64,000 bases of DNA. Origin: Ulva prolifera. Lineage: Eukaryota; Chlorophyta; Ulvophyceae; Ulvales; Ulvaceae. The translations under genes were made by a program, and so were the position numbers. Of this stretch, positions 25,090-38,900 are shown one piece after another. The number at the start of each line of letters is the position of its first letter. Position 1 is the stretch's first letter. The notes beneath the pieces are model-generated. The model was not told where the DNA came from. It searched no databases and was given only the letters and a program-made list of their open reading frames with translations. The DNA lies in the NCBI GenBank assembly GCA_023078555.1, contig CM041199.1, positions 744,001 through 808,000 on the forward strand, read 5' to 3'.

Positions 25090-28000
25090 TTATCGCTCCA
25101 GGGGCAGCGTGTTGACGACAGTGCCTTCGAGTCCGGCGCTCACGCGTCCGGCACTGCTCACGGAAGAGAATACCACAAAGTAGGCACTGGACGGCTCCAT
25201 ACGGGGCCACGTTGAGAACACTTCGTCCTCTGCGTCCCAGCATTCCTTGATACGTGCCTCGAAAGGGTAGGTCTGGCCATCGGATGACCGTGCGACCACC
25301 GGCACCACTCCCATAGCGACCGGCTTGGCGCTCGAGTCGATGGTCTCTCGCGCCGTCCGCGGGTCAAAGGAAAATTTGTATGCCTGTAAGCAACAACGAG
25401 ACCATCCTGACCGCTCTGATTCATATGTGAAGAAGGCGTCCGCATGGCTGAGCACTGCTGAAGGATCCAGCAAATGAACATCCTGTGATTACCCGACCTC
25501 GCCCTGAAGTGGGACATTGACAGCTTCAATAACCGGGAGAACACACGCCGAAGGACAGGCCACATGTTCAAGTATCATGGACACGGCGCAGTTAAGCAAT
25601 TGTGGACTGGAGGCACACAGCTGTACAGGTGAAGGCCAGGCACGCAGTGCACGAGCGTGAGCTTCGAATAGAGCAGGACACCGCAAACGGTATGCCCTCA
25701 TATGCTATCAATAATCCACGCAGTCCTCTGAAACAGTTGCTGTGGTGATGTGGCTTTCGTTGCACTGTCCACGACACACCACTGGCCGCATGCACCAGCG
25801 AGAAGACTTTCGAGGAGGCCACGGTCCAGTGATCGGGGGCACGCACCGCATAGTACAGCAGCCCAGGTGCGTCCAGTGCTCCTCGGACGGCCGCAACAGC
25901 AGGCCCCGACGTCGCCTCCCGCCACCGGGGCAGCTGCACGAACTGCGGCGGATCCCGCAGCGGCAGCGCCACCAGCAGCCGCACCATCGCACCCGCCATG
26001 GCATCCAGGCTCGTTCTTTGCACAGCCTCCGCCACAGGCCCACCTGCCGTGGCTGCTGCTTTGGGGAAGCTGCTGCCCTCTGTGTACACCTCAGAGGAGA
26101 CGCCGGGCGGTGCTGCCGTGGCGGTCGAAATGTTGAAGCAGCCGCCAGCTTGAGAGCCGGGCTGTAGCCGGAACACATCAGTGGCAGGGCGCTGCACGTT
26201 GTATGAAGCTGCACTGTCATCTTGCTCCAGCGCTTGCCTGCACGGACCTCCAATTTGGAGCAAGCGATCGCTTGGCGCGGAGACTGTGGCTCTGAATGGG
26301 GTGTCAGCTGCTATGCTTTGCCACGTCAGCTCGCAGCTCTACTTGCTCAAGGTCCTCTCAGAAGATGGCCATTGCATGCATCGAACATCTGTGCACGTCG
26401 CACGGGATGCGGTCTCAGGTGCACGGGCGCCGAGGCATGAATCCCAAGCTCCGCTGCAATATCGGCCTCTGGGCAACGATCAGGTGCACACGTGGGGACG
26501 CTCTCATCTATTTCCCCTCGACAGATATAGATAAGCGCACTCAGGTGATTGTCCCCTCAACGTAGCTAGAGCACGCCGGCGACATCAACAAACACACGGC
26601 ATATCAGCCTCCGTCCCGCACCTGCACAGCACCACTGCCACGCCGTCGTGCACCACCTCTGCGTCAGGCGTGCCACATCGGCCTGCATACCGCCGCCCGG
26701 CATCCCCTGCGTCCCTCGCGGCCACAAACACCTCCGCCTCATCTCCTCCAAGCGCAAAGGCGTCCGTGTATAGGCACTGCTGCTCCAGCCCCGCCAGCGC
26801 CGGCAAGCCCGGCCGGATGTGCAAGTGTAGCCGCAGCTGCGCCGTGTGGCCACGGCGCGGGTCGCTCGGGTCGAGCGGCGCGGTGCGCGCGGTCGCGCTG
26901 CCGATCGATTTGCAGGGCTGGAAGAGGCCGGCGGTGGACCTCGTGGCCGTGTCGGAGCACCCGGGGATGCTGAGGGACGTGGCTCCTGGGTCGAGGATGT
27001 CTTGTGGGAGCAGCTGCGGGGCGATCGAGAGGCCAGGAAGCTTCCGGAAGACCGTGGCGGACACCTGCGGGGGCACGCTCGCGGGTCTGGATGAACGGTG
27101 GACGTATGCTTGGTGCGAAGACAGACAGTGCCGTGCACAGGTCAGTGCTGCTCACAACTAGGATCGCCACAAGCGCTGCACCGGCGACGCTCAACCGTCC
27201 GCCGTACGGGGCTTTGCGAGTGATGAACATGTTGTTCTGTGCAGAGCATGCTTCCTGAACTGAAGTCACTATCACCCTGGCTGTGCGAGGCATGCATCTC
27301 CTCTCAGAGCCAGAATCTGCATGCTCACACATGTGACACGCCTTCTCCGCGGAGCAGGCACACAAGCAGTTGGACACGTGGCCACGCCAACGCACCACGG
27401 ACGGCTCTGAAAGGACGGCATCGAGCCGCAAGTGCAGGAGGCTGGTGTCGAGATCGACGCCGGCACATGAGGGCTCGACCGCGAGCGCGGTGAAGGCAGG
27501 GGGGGTGGTGTCGGGCTGCACGACGCCCGCGAGCGCCGCCGTCAGCTGCGTGCAGCCCGCCGTGGCTACCAGGACCACGCTGCGCACGGCGGCGCGGTCG
27601 GTCGGGGCTGGCGCTTCGACGTACGCCTCATATCGAAACCCTGCACGAGTCCGGGCCCTCTTTTTGTATCCACCAGTGACACCAGTCTCTGGCGCATGTG
27701 GATACGGACATCGCCGGCACACGTGCTGCAGCGGGCTGATGTTGCGCCATGCCACGTGTCCTGTTGATGACTAATATCATACATACACGTATCATCAGTG
27801 GTATGTGTACAAGCTTCAGAACGCGGTAGGAGGGCGGCGCCACTCCAACTGCGGGAGAGGAAGAGGTGTGCTTTTGTTCCTCGAGATCCAACATGCCCCA
27901 GGCGAGGCACAGGTGGGGCCGCTGCTGAGGCACATCTCCTCCCGCAATCCACGCAGCACTGTGCGCTGATTGGAATCTTCAACGCTGATCCCTACTGACG

Positions 28001-29997
28001 CGTCACGTCCCACCGCCTACGAACCTCCAATAGTCGTTCCATCAGCAGCAGCTCTGCCACGCCTCCAGATCTACCAACAATTAGCCCCCTGACTCCGTCC
28101 AAGTGGGGAGCCACCGCTTTTGGGTCCCCCCATATGCGCCGTGTTCAGCCAACGTCAACCAGGAAGCTGTGACACCGTGGGCAACTTGCCGACATGATCA
28201 TTCCCAAAACATTCGCACGTTCAGGTCCAACATTGCTGTACACCAAAAGTGTTGACGCGATGCAAGGGACCACAGCCGCCGTCGCACCTGCAGCCGCTTC
28301 TCCACCCGCCCCTGACCTGCTCTGCAGCGTACCCTGTGCCATGACCAGACCGTCCGGCAGCACGCCGCCCCCTCCCACCCCGGCAGCCTGCAGCACCAGC
28401 GCCTCGAGGCCGCCGCTCTCCTTGATCGCCTGCCGCAGCGCCGCAGTTGCGTCCACCGCCTCCATGCCCGCACCGGCACCGACCTCCAGCTGCAGCGCCG
28501 CTGCGATGTCTCCCTCCAGCACCGCAACGAGCACCCCCGCGGCCGCGGGCTGTGTCAATGCCACGGAGAGCTCAAACCCGACTGCACTGATATTCTCCGC
28601 CACAAACGATCCAGGCACGAGCCCAGGCGCCACCACCGGGCCAAGCTCCGCCACTGCGTACGGCCAAAACTCCGCTTGAAACGTTTTGGGTGCGTCTGAG
28701 AGGTAGTGTGTTCGCAGAGTGGAGCCGTAGTAAGGGTAGAAGGTGTCTGGAAGCTCGCTGCCGTCAGCGTCTGTGGCTACGGTGGCGATGGAGATGTTGA
28801 CTGGGACGGTGTGTGGGCTGGAGCTTGGCAGGGAGGAGTGGTTGAGCGAGGTCGGCCCGGGCGGGGCGCCAGAACGCGGCATGCTCGCGTCAGTGTCCTG
28901 TGTGCGGCACGTCTGGAGGTCGATGGAGACGCTGACACGGAACGTCCCTGGCGGCGCTGTGCCGTCCTGGAGTGCCTGCACACGCAGACGTGCACACGGC
29001 ATGTCGGGCAGCCGAGGCCGTCACACAAGTCCAGGCCGTCGCTGCTGAACTTATGCTCAAGAACCTGATACAGCTCTGTGTCCGAAGACGCGCAGATGTG
29101 ACCGGATTTGCGTGTCGATCGCGGCGGGAAGTGGCATCTGCAGCCTGGGGTGTCCGGCCCGGCCGCAGCAGATTCATGCTGCAGAGAACAAACCAAGCTT
29201 GTGACACAGTTGCTGGAGGCGCACCTGGGCGATGTAGGTGCCCGCGGGCGTCGTGTAGGCCTTATGGGCTTCCGCAAACACCAGCGGCACTGCCGCCTGC
29301 ACCTCCACAAACACCCGCAACCGCTCGCTCGTCGCCAGCCACTCCCCTTCCTGCTCGCCCTCTCCTCCGTCCGGGGCTGCGGACGGCTGTGAGGCATTGC
29401 TGGGCTGCAGGGCTGTGGCGGGGCGGCCGTGGAGGGGCGTCGGATTGTGTAGAGGTGACGAGAAGGTGAGGGAGACGGTGGCGGGGGCCGCGGCGTGCGC
29501 CATGCGCAGCACGGCGAGGCTGCGGAGGAGGAACTGCTTCTTGATCGCCACACGCTGCACAGCTCACCCGTGTTGAGCCGGTGCCTAGGTGTATGTAGCT
29601 GTAGACAACCCTCGACAGCGAGCAGCTGACAACACGCTGTCCTGTCCCTGCTTTGAATCTAGAGACAAGATGCCCATGCCAACATGTATATCATCATGAA
29701 GACCTAGCCACATTCATGTCCAATACAACCAGCAGCTGCAGCTCGTATGCAAAGCGCGCTCGCGTTGCTGCTTCGCGGCGGAGGGCCAGCGCTGGACGCG
29801 CAGGACGCGAGGGATGCATGCGCGGGCGTGCCTGCATCTGTTTGAAGGACCGCATCGTCGCCGGCCGCACGTACTGCTGGTAGTACTGCCGGTGCCGTGC
29901 TGTGCTGCGCTGGAGGAGCTGCTCGTAGTCCGGCCTCTGCGAGCCGTCGGGCCGCGGCAGGCGCGGCAGGCCCGCTGCCGGCTGCCCGCTGAAGTAC
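25090..29997 (-). other. Giant protein: C-terminal FN3/Ig-like modules
   Basis: Exons 29997-29730, 29554-29225, 28975-28219, 27640-27396, 27064-26622, 26237-25778 and 25383-25090. The modules keep the array signature: DTTPPAF ... LSEPSV (27.5 kb), PPQFVQLPRW ... LDAPGLLYYAVRAP (25.9 kb), and PAAAGVLVAVLEGD (28.5 kb). No second membrane helix or GPI-type tail was seen; the stop after TVVNTLPLER is at 25090-25092. Joins 28219/27640 (1/2), 27396/27064 (0/0) and 26622/26237 (2/1) close. Confidence 0.6.
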
Positions 29998-32900
29998 CTG
30001 CACTCCATTTCGGCGTTTCTCACGCCTGCTCGAGTGGTGCCCTCCACCTCCGCTGCTCACTGACTCATCGGAGGGGACGTGTGCGTGTTTATGAACGGGT
30101 GGGTCGTTGATTGAGCTTGGCCTGCTTGTCCGACCCCCTGGGCCGGGCTTGGCTGAATCTGACCGGAAAGAGGTGCACTTCAGTGTGGTGCGTGCATCTT
30201 AGTGTGGTGTGGTGTAGGCTGACGCAACTGCGCCTTGATCCGACTGCGATTCGAGTGAGCCTGGGGAGCTCGAGCTAGCTCTGCTTTTCAGCATCGGTAG
30301 GTGCTGCTGTAGTCATGCTAGCTACACTAGCGCGCTGTCTCTACAAGAGCCATCTAAGTACAGGCAGGCGGTGATGTTGGTGGGAATTGGGGTGGCGGGG
30401 CATACAGAAAGTCCGGGTCGGTGCTCTGCAGCTGCACCACGGATACTTCAGCCACGCCCGTCACGTCCTGGAATGCCGCGAGCCATGGGCCCGCGTCGGC
30501 CGCATACGCGTTGCTCCAGGCCACTCCAAGCCGCATCAGGGCGACGTAGTCAGCCGGCGAGAAGGTGCCGTCTCCGTCCACGTCCAGCGCTGCTGCAGCG
30601 GACGATGGCGCATGCATGCTTGTGTTCCCTTCGCCCACCAGCTCTGCAAGCATCGTGGAGGCCCTGGAGCTGCTGCCGCGTGCAGTGGGTGCATCTCGTA
30701 GCCCTCGACCAATGTTGCCTGCAGCAGAAGACAATGATGTGAAACCGGTACATTGATATCTCATGTCACTGCTCCTTGAAAGAACGGACTTCGTCAAGAT
30801 TCGGCCGAACTCCGAGTGTGAAGTACAAGCGTCACCATTCAGATCCGGTTTCGACATTCGAGATCAATTATACTCTACCCTGATTTGACGTATCATAGGT
30901 GGCCAGATGTTTGAGGTGAGATTATGAAGACACTGCATAATTTGTAGGCGAGAGATGTGTGCACAGAGTCAATACAATACTTGTCGAGGCTGTGGCCTAG
31001 CCAACTCGAATGGCGCTGTGTGAGCCAGGCAACATTACGGCACTCACTTCCACTATGCACACACATGCACCATTGCCAGCATGCCGCACCGATGCTGGTG
31101 GCGCTCGTGGCACCTTGGAAGCGGCTGTGCTGTGGACCCTTGTGATCAAGCGGTCGGGTGAGTACTCGTGGCAAGACTGGGTCGCGAGCCTGCCCCGCTG
31201 TCGCAGTAGCGTGATGTGGAGCCCGGGTGACCGGCTGCTGCCGCAGTTCCCGACCAGCTGCGTGAATGGCGACTGGGACGCTGCCGCTGCGGGAAGGAGT
31301 GTTGGTGACAGAGGCGCCCATCGTCTGCAGGAGGGAGATGGTGGTGTGGATGTGTGTGTCGCCGGCCTCGAGCGCCTGCATTCAGCAGCGGCGTATGGTG
31401 GCTCCGCGCCTGCTAGTTGCCAGCTGTACCGCACCTGATATGGTTCAGAGCATGTGGCGGTGAGCGTACGATGCGAAACTGCAGGGCGGACGATGCGAAA
31501 CTGGCAGGCGTCTGATTCAGGTAGCACGAGCACCAATCCAGATTGCTGCTGCGGGCATGCACACGTCGGGGTCAGCAGCAAGTGGCTGATAAAAAGAATA
31601 GACCTGGGCACAGGCAGTAAAGCAAATCTGATGCATGCTGCTTGGACGCCTCCATCACAGATCTCGAGTGTATGAATTCAGGGGCTCGTTTTGAGCCTAC
31701 GAATTCACGAATACCGCGACTGACAGCAACATCAAGCAAGGGATGTGCCGAGACGGTGCGAGTGGCACCTGAAATGTGAGCCAGGCGAGTTCGGCCAGCC
31801 CCGCCTGACGCCCACCTCCGCCGTGAAGCTGCCCTGCAGTCCCGTCGCCAGCGGGCCCGCTGACCTCAGCTTCATGCTCGATCCCCGCGCTGTGGCCGAG
31901 GGAGACGTAGCTGACTTGCGCAGACCCGAGCAGGCCAGGCATGTTGTAGCGGCACTCGAAGCCGGCAGGCTGGCCGATGGCGGCCCCAGGAGCGCAGCCA
32001 GTCACACGGAGCGCCCGCTGATCGAACGCCACCTCGATGTCTGCGGCCATGACAGGCGCTCCGCTGGTGTTTGCAGACAGCGCTACAGTGAAGCTTGTGA
32101 CTGCCTGCAGGCACCGTCGGCATCTCCATGTGCACGTGTTCAGCCAGATGTGTTGGTGGCTGTGTGCTTGTGCATGGTGACGGGGAGTGCGGGCCAGTCG
32201 CTTTCAGCAGCTGTACCGTTCCGAGACTACTCTCGATGTGGCTTCTTCGGGCCTGTCTGCAGGAGGTGGTACCTGAAGCTGTCTGCAGGAGGTGATGGAG
32301 CTGTAACTAAGCCAGTGGCGCTGCTCTCTTATTGCACTGTGTGACAGTGCTACATGCCATCTAGTCATCGATCCAGGAGCGCCTCATGGCAGCGGATACG
32401 GTGTGGCGGAAAGCCAAATTCCCATGCAATTTCCAGCGCGTGATCCTCACAGTCTGTGTGTCCCATCCCCGGGGAAACATGCAATGACTTCTGTTGTGCC
32501 TAGGACGCTGACAGCACAGTGAGCGATACAGCATCATCGACCACAGGTGAAGTATCTGAATGCTTTGGTCCACGAACGACCAGCAACAACTCAAATGGCC
32601 TGCCTCGAAGTACACACACGCGCGCTGGGTTGCTGTACGATGGTGGAAGCAGCCTCTTTGACTCTGTCCCTGGTACACACACGCAAGCACACAGTCCGTC
32701 CAGCACACAGTGCGTGAGTGACGAGCAGCGCACCTCAACGCCCTGAGCAATGGAAACATTGCTACTCACCGGCGGCCCAAACTCCACGCCCAGATCCACG
32801 TCCATGTTTCGCGGCCACAAGTTCACCCACCGGTCCGCCCATGCTGCAATCTCCCGGCCGCCCTCGGTGCATGTCGTCGACACGCCCAGCCGCACCTGCC

Positions 32901-35900
32901 GCGGCGCAGACGCCAGCAGCGCCACCTCTCCCCACTCTGACGCCGCAGCCACGCCGGCCGCAGACGAATTGAAGCGCAGCACGGTGGGGGCGTCAAAGAG
33001 GTCAACGCGGGGCTGTGCACCCGCGAGCGCCGCCGCGCCGGGCAGAGCGATTGCGGAGCCGTCGTCCAGGCGCAGCGTGACGCCGATGACGGCGGCGTCG
33101 CCGTGATGTCCTGCAAGCGTTGCAGCGCACAGCACGCCACAGGGGCCGGGGGTTGGCGGAGGCAGGTCGACTTCGATCGCGGCCACGTGCACGGCGTCGG
33201 CCGGCGGCATCGCCTGGAATGCTGCTGGCCGGCTCTCCACGGCGCCGAGGCGCGCGGTGAGGAAGTACTGTCCCGGAGCGTGGGGCCGGATCCGATTCAT
33301 GACGGCGGAATCGACAAGGTTCGGCAGCAGCGATGCCGCGCCGTTGGTGGCCGATCCATGCTCGGCAGTCAGCTGCAGCGTTGCATGAGCGGTCACATCG
33401 ACAAAGGCCACCACGGCAGCCGGCAATGCATGCATCGGGTGCGGTGCAGTCGGGGAGTGCGGCGGGGAGTCCGCCGGTTCCGGCGCTCCAATCTCAGCAG
33501 CAATGCAGAGCGTGGCCTGCTGGTAGTCCTTCAGGCTGCAGGCAAGCGGGCGCAGCTGTGTAACATCAGCTGTGCGAGATGCATTTGTCTTGGCATCCCT
33601 CTCCCCCGGTGCAGGCACATCCCGCGAGAGCCCTCGGACGGCGGCCCCGCAGTCCGCAGCTGACGCGTCGTAGCTCAGTTGCAACGGCACCAGCCGCTGC
33701 ACGTCCACGACCGAGATATCGAGGGTGGCTACGAGGGTCGCGTTGAGGGTCGGGTATGTGAGAATGACGCCGCAGCGGCTGACGGCGCACGGGTCGCCGG
33801 GGTGGACACGGACAGAGGTGCGACCGTCGGGGGATGTGGCGAGGATGCACCCGGCCGCAGAGGCCGGCGTGAGTGTGAAGTTCGCAAACCGGGCCGGGAG
33901 TTCGCGGCTCGTGCCGTCGGAGAGGCGGACGGTCGCGGACAGGGCGGCGGAGGAGGGGTAGGAGAGGGGTGGGAGGGAGGCGGTGGAGGCGGCGCAGGTT
34001 AGATGGTGGGCGGAGGCGGAGAAGGTGGCTATGGCGACGGGGGTGGGGAGAGCAACTCGGGCGGGGCCGGCGGCGGCTGCCGCTGCGGCCGCCGGGGCGA
34101 CGCACCCGGTGGCGGAGGCGCGGAGGAGCTGTCCGCACGTGTGCGCCACCCCGATGTCCCCAAGCTGCAGCACAGAGACCCGCCATCATGCATCCACGCG
34201 ACACCACATGGCACCATGAGATATGCTGCCATGTCATGAGTCTTTTGGTGCCGCCTTGGTGACGGCAAGATCGGGGCAGATCGATCGTGCATGCTGGCAG
34301 CATCATGATGCATCAGTGGTGCGGGGCTGCCGGGGCCAGTGCGTGTAGATCGCATGGAGCACATGTGCATGCATGCTGCAGCAACACACGAGGGTGCGGA
34401 AGCAAGCACGTGCCCCACAGATCGGAGGTGCGCCCAGAGAGCACCGGCCCCCGCCACCGGTGGTCCGCGTGTGAGCCACACCGGATTCTCCTGCGGACTA
34501 GAAAGGGGAACGGCACGGTGCCTGATGTTGACGCGCATCCCATCTGGCAGCATGGGAGGCAAGCGGTATCGAGGCAGCATGGCGCAGCAGCACACCCTGA
34601 GGCGGAAGACGCCGTCTGCCCCTGTGCCCTCATCCAGCACGCGCAGGGCTGCCTCATTACCCGACGACATCGCCAACCGGGGCCAGGCTGCGGCCCGGGC
34701 CACCCGGCCGTCCCCAAACACGCCGTGCACGATCGCCGCACCAGCGCCGCCGGCCTGTGTAAACTCCTGGGCAATGCTTGCATGCGTGCCGACGACGGCG
34801 CCGCTGCGTGCGTGGGCTGGTGGGGCCAGGGTGGCTGCGGGGGCTCCTGCGGAGGGCCGGGCTGAGGCGGAGACGGGTGGCGAGAGCTGCTGCTGGAGAG
34901 ATGCGTGGCTATATGCCACTGGGTGCAGAGCTGCAAGACAAACCTGCAGCAGGGCTGATCTTTTCAGGACAGGGCGTCGAGGAGATTCGTGGGCAGGTGA
35001 GTGGAGAGCGATGCAGTCGAGCCAGTGTCTGATAGCTTGCATGAAGCACTGGCACTGCTTGTGCCAGTGCCCCAACATTGTATGGGGCAGCCACGCTGCC
35101 TGAACGGCTGCTGTCGTGTGCGCCTTGGCCCGCCGGTGTGGGCACTACCATCAGGCAATGGGCCGGGACGGCCTTGTCTGTGGAGGCTGAGAGCGCAGGC
35201 ACATGATATCTCGGGCTGACGCGAGCTGTGAGCACCTGAGCCGGCTTGTTGCCGCTGCCCCTGACGCAATCCGCTACTCAGCACCTTTGCGCAGCAAGAC
35301 AGCCGCTGAGTGCAGGTTTGGCTACCAGAGGGGGACATCTGGGCAGGCACAGCTGCTGGGGCAAGGATGCCATGCAGCTGGTGTCGCCTCGAGTACGGTG
35401 TCGCCTCGAGTACAGGTGTGGTGTCGCCTCGAGTACAGGTACCATGCAAACAACAGACTCCCAGTGACAATGCGATCAAAGGCAACCATACAGGGCCTGC
35501 CGGGCTCTGTCAGTGGCGTACGATTTCCTCCGAGACATCCACTCGTAGAGGCGCCACCCTCATACTTGTGCCAGCCACATGCTCTTCGACGGAGATGCGG
35601 CCCTGCTGGTCTCCAGAGCGCAGCGCCACAGAGACACTGCCTGAGGAGTCCACATCGAGTCGGGGTGAAGAGGATGTGAAGCTGACGAGGCTGGAGAGGT
35701 CTACATCCGAGACGGACCGGCCACCAGAGGAGAGGGTCGCCAGTGCTTGCACCTGCAACTGCTGGTACCTGCACATGGGCTTGCTGACTGCCTGGGACCA
35801 CTGTTCTCAGCCCACTAGATACATTCTAGCGGCTGACACATCTTCAATGCGTTCATTACCTGGCACTTTCACTGCCTGGCATGAGCCAAAACCGAATCAC

Positions 35901-38900
35901 AGTAGGCTAGAGCACTGCAGCAGAGAACAATGCCCTGGAAGACAGCTGTTTCTCCTGCCTTCACAGAAGCAAGGCAGCAGCGCACTCACTGGCCACATCA
36001 TCGCAGTCTTGCACCCGTTGAACTCGCTTGAGGACTGCCTGTGGGTGCTCGAAGAGCCACTGCTGCGCCACACGGACGTCCTCGATGTGCCACACGGATA
36101 CCACTGCCACAGCCTCGAGGCCGGCGATGGAGGCTCGCAGGAGCACCCGGGACGCCCGTGCATTGGGAGCGAGAGTGAAGGTGCACTCCGGCCGGTCTGA
36201 GGCAGGTGTGGCAGTGATGGAGCGCACGGCAGCTGCTGGTTCAGCACTGCACTCTAGTTCCCCGGCAGGCTGTTGTGCACCTGCACGATGCTCAGAGCTC
36301 AGCATGGCAGCAGGCGCCGCTCAAGCATAGTACGGCTTTCCAGCAAACCGGCGAATGCCCAGCATCATGATGTACCGGCGTGTGAATCAGATCCTAGGCA
36401 TGGTATGCAGGAGGAATGGGCGGCGCCAATGTGGCGTGACACGGGCATACTACTGTAAATGGCGAATGCACACAGCCCAGGAAGTTTGAAGCCTGGTGTG
36501 TTGTGGAGGGAGTTGGTGTTGGCACCTGGGGCAGCGTCAGGGAACGTGTAGGACAAAGCTCCGAGCATGCGGACTGTGGTGGGTACTCCGGTGAGGGCTT
36601 CACTGGAGAGGACCGCTGCGGCGGAGGTGTCAGCGTACATGGCGACCGGTGCAGGCAGATCGAGCCTCACATTGAACTGGAGCTGTGCAGCGCCCTGATG
36701 GTCCAACATCTGCAAAGCGTTTCACTGTAGTCACATCTGCAAAGCGTTTCACTGCAGTCACATCTGCAAAGCGTTTCACTGCAGTCGCTGATCACGAAGT
36801 GTGCTTGCTTTCGGGATACATCTATGATCCTGCATGCAGGCTGTCGAGCAAGATCCGCTGCAAAGCTGTCGCTGTTGCAGTGTCGACCTGGACCTGTCAG
36901 CAAGACATGAGACACATCGCCGAATTCTGCGTGTTGCTGGTTGCGTGGGTATGCGGTTCCCCTGGTTGTTGCCCGCAGCTCTACCTGCCTTGTTTGCTTT
37001 GTCCTTATAACACATTGCCGAAGTTGTGACAGCTGGGTTGGCACGCCAGCAGGCCCTGTGATACCAATCGCAACTGTCTGTGAGCAGATGCAGGACCGGA
37101 CGGACTGATGCTCTGACTTACCAAATAAACATTGCAAATGCAGGTGACATGCTGGCCGCTTGAGTGTAGGTGCAAACGCCCAGAGAGAAAGCTGGCGTAC
37201 CGCAGCAACATTCTGCAGCACAGAGATGTCATCACCGCTCGATGTGGTTGATGTCAGCAGCACGGGGTCCTCCAGGCTGCCCACTTGCAGAGCGAGGTCC
37301 CTCTGCATGCCTGGCACAAGATCATTCAAGACCTCAAATTCGAGATGTGCAAGAGGCACCTCAGCACCGCTGTAGTGGCCAGCAGGATGACCTGGGCGCT
37401 GTCCCAGAGCACCCACAGAGCCAGAGCCATCTGAGTTGTTCCACGCCACGCCAGCTTCAGAATCCACACTGCACAGGCGCCAACGTTTGTTGACATTGGC
37501 TCTGCTGCTGTCAGGGAGGGCCAACTCTTGCCCATGATCAGCGTGCAAACTGAGAGCATAGGCACAGGGACAATGGTCAGCTACTGTTAGACAAGCAGGC
37601 ACAGGTGAAATCAATCGAGCACCAGCACCTGAATATCGGATGAACCGCTACTGACTTCACTGAAGCAAAGCTAGGATTGTAGCTGAACCGTAGCTGGAAT
37701 GCCTCGACATGCTGCTCCTTAGCGTTTGCAAAGAGTGCGACGTGAAACTTTGTGCCCGGTGCAACCAGGTGGGATGGCCCCACGCCATACACTGCGATGC
37801 TGGCGGGTATCTCCCAGGCAGGCATCGGATGCAAGTGCAGCACCTGAGGCACCGATGTCCCAACATTGGCACCACCAACCTGCACAGCAACTGCTACGTC
37901 AGCTGCGATCCCAGAGACTGGGGGTCTGCTGGCTGCCTGTGGGTTGCCCTCGGTGGCCCACTGCAGGCCTGCTGCTACAACTACTCATAACATAGATGGG
38001 CATAAAAGTGCAGTCACTCCCCCTCGCGCAGTCCTCCTCACCCCACTCACTCCAAGACAAAACACTGCAGGTGAAGCATGCTGCGTGGCAGACAAATATT
38101 TGCCAGCCATCTGAGCAATCCTGCTCAACGTCCAGGCAGAAACATGCAACGTGCAAACATGCATTGCACGTGTCATACATTCCAACATACAGTCCGAACC
38201 ACACAGCATCGCCGACACAACCGTGTCCACGGCGGCGCCAGCGGATACCAGAGCTGAACGGCGGCGCCATTCGCACCTGCAGCTCAAGAACCGCATACAC
38301 CCACGCCGGCCTGCCGCCAGCGGCTGGGAAGCGGGCAACCGGGACCTCGGCCCTGCACCGCCCCCTCCCATGAGCAACCGCCTTTCCGGAGACTGAGCAA
38401 CCTCCCAGGCGAGCCAGCACGCCGTCGCCGTCCAGCAGCGCCGCCACAACCCGCACCCTCTCCATCGAGGCCTGCAGCTCCACCCCCCCCACGGTGCCGC
38501 CGCCGATCTGGTCGCCGTGTGCATCACGCAGGCTGTACACAAACTCAAGATACGGCACCGCAGGGCGCATCAACGGCGTGTGAGGCACAGAGGCGTTGGC
38601 GGGAGGTACGCCGGGGGTGGCTGAGAGGTGCGGCTGCAGGTAAACGGCCGGGGTGAGAAGCGCGGCAGAGATGTGCACAGGCGGCAGCGGGGCGGCTGTT
38701 AGGTGTATGGCGGCAGCAGTGGGGCCTGTGACGCTGGCCGGAATCGGCGGGGCGTCGGCCGCCACAGAAGCTGTTACGGTGACAGCCGCCGCGGCCCCAG
38801 CCGCCGCCGCCGGGTCGATCACAAAAACGTCCTGCAGCATCTGCATCGCAGACTCGTGAGCCCCTCCGGAAGCTGCGGCTGAGTCAGCGGCGGCCTGCGA

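Noticed and set aside
27100..27240. Signal-peptide-like stretch (GGRLSVAGAALVAILVVSS) suggesting a separate gene start
   Set aside because: The flanking exons 27640-27396 and 27064-26622 join in phase across it and keep the module pattern, so I treat it as intron; a nested start is not excluded.
33632..34306. Long + and minus Arg/Pro-rich frames under exon 34164-32770
   Set aside because: GC-driven shadows; the chosen frame has clear Ig-like content and splice-site support at both ends.
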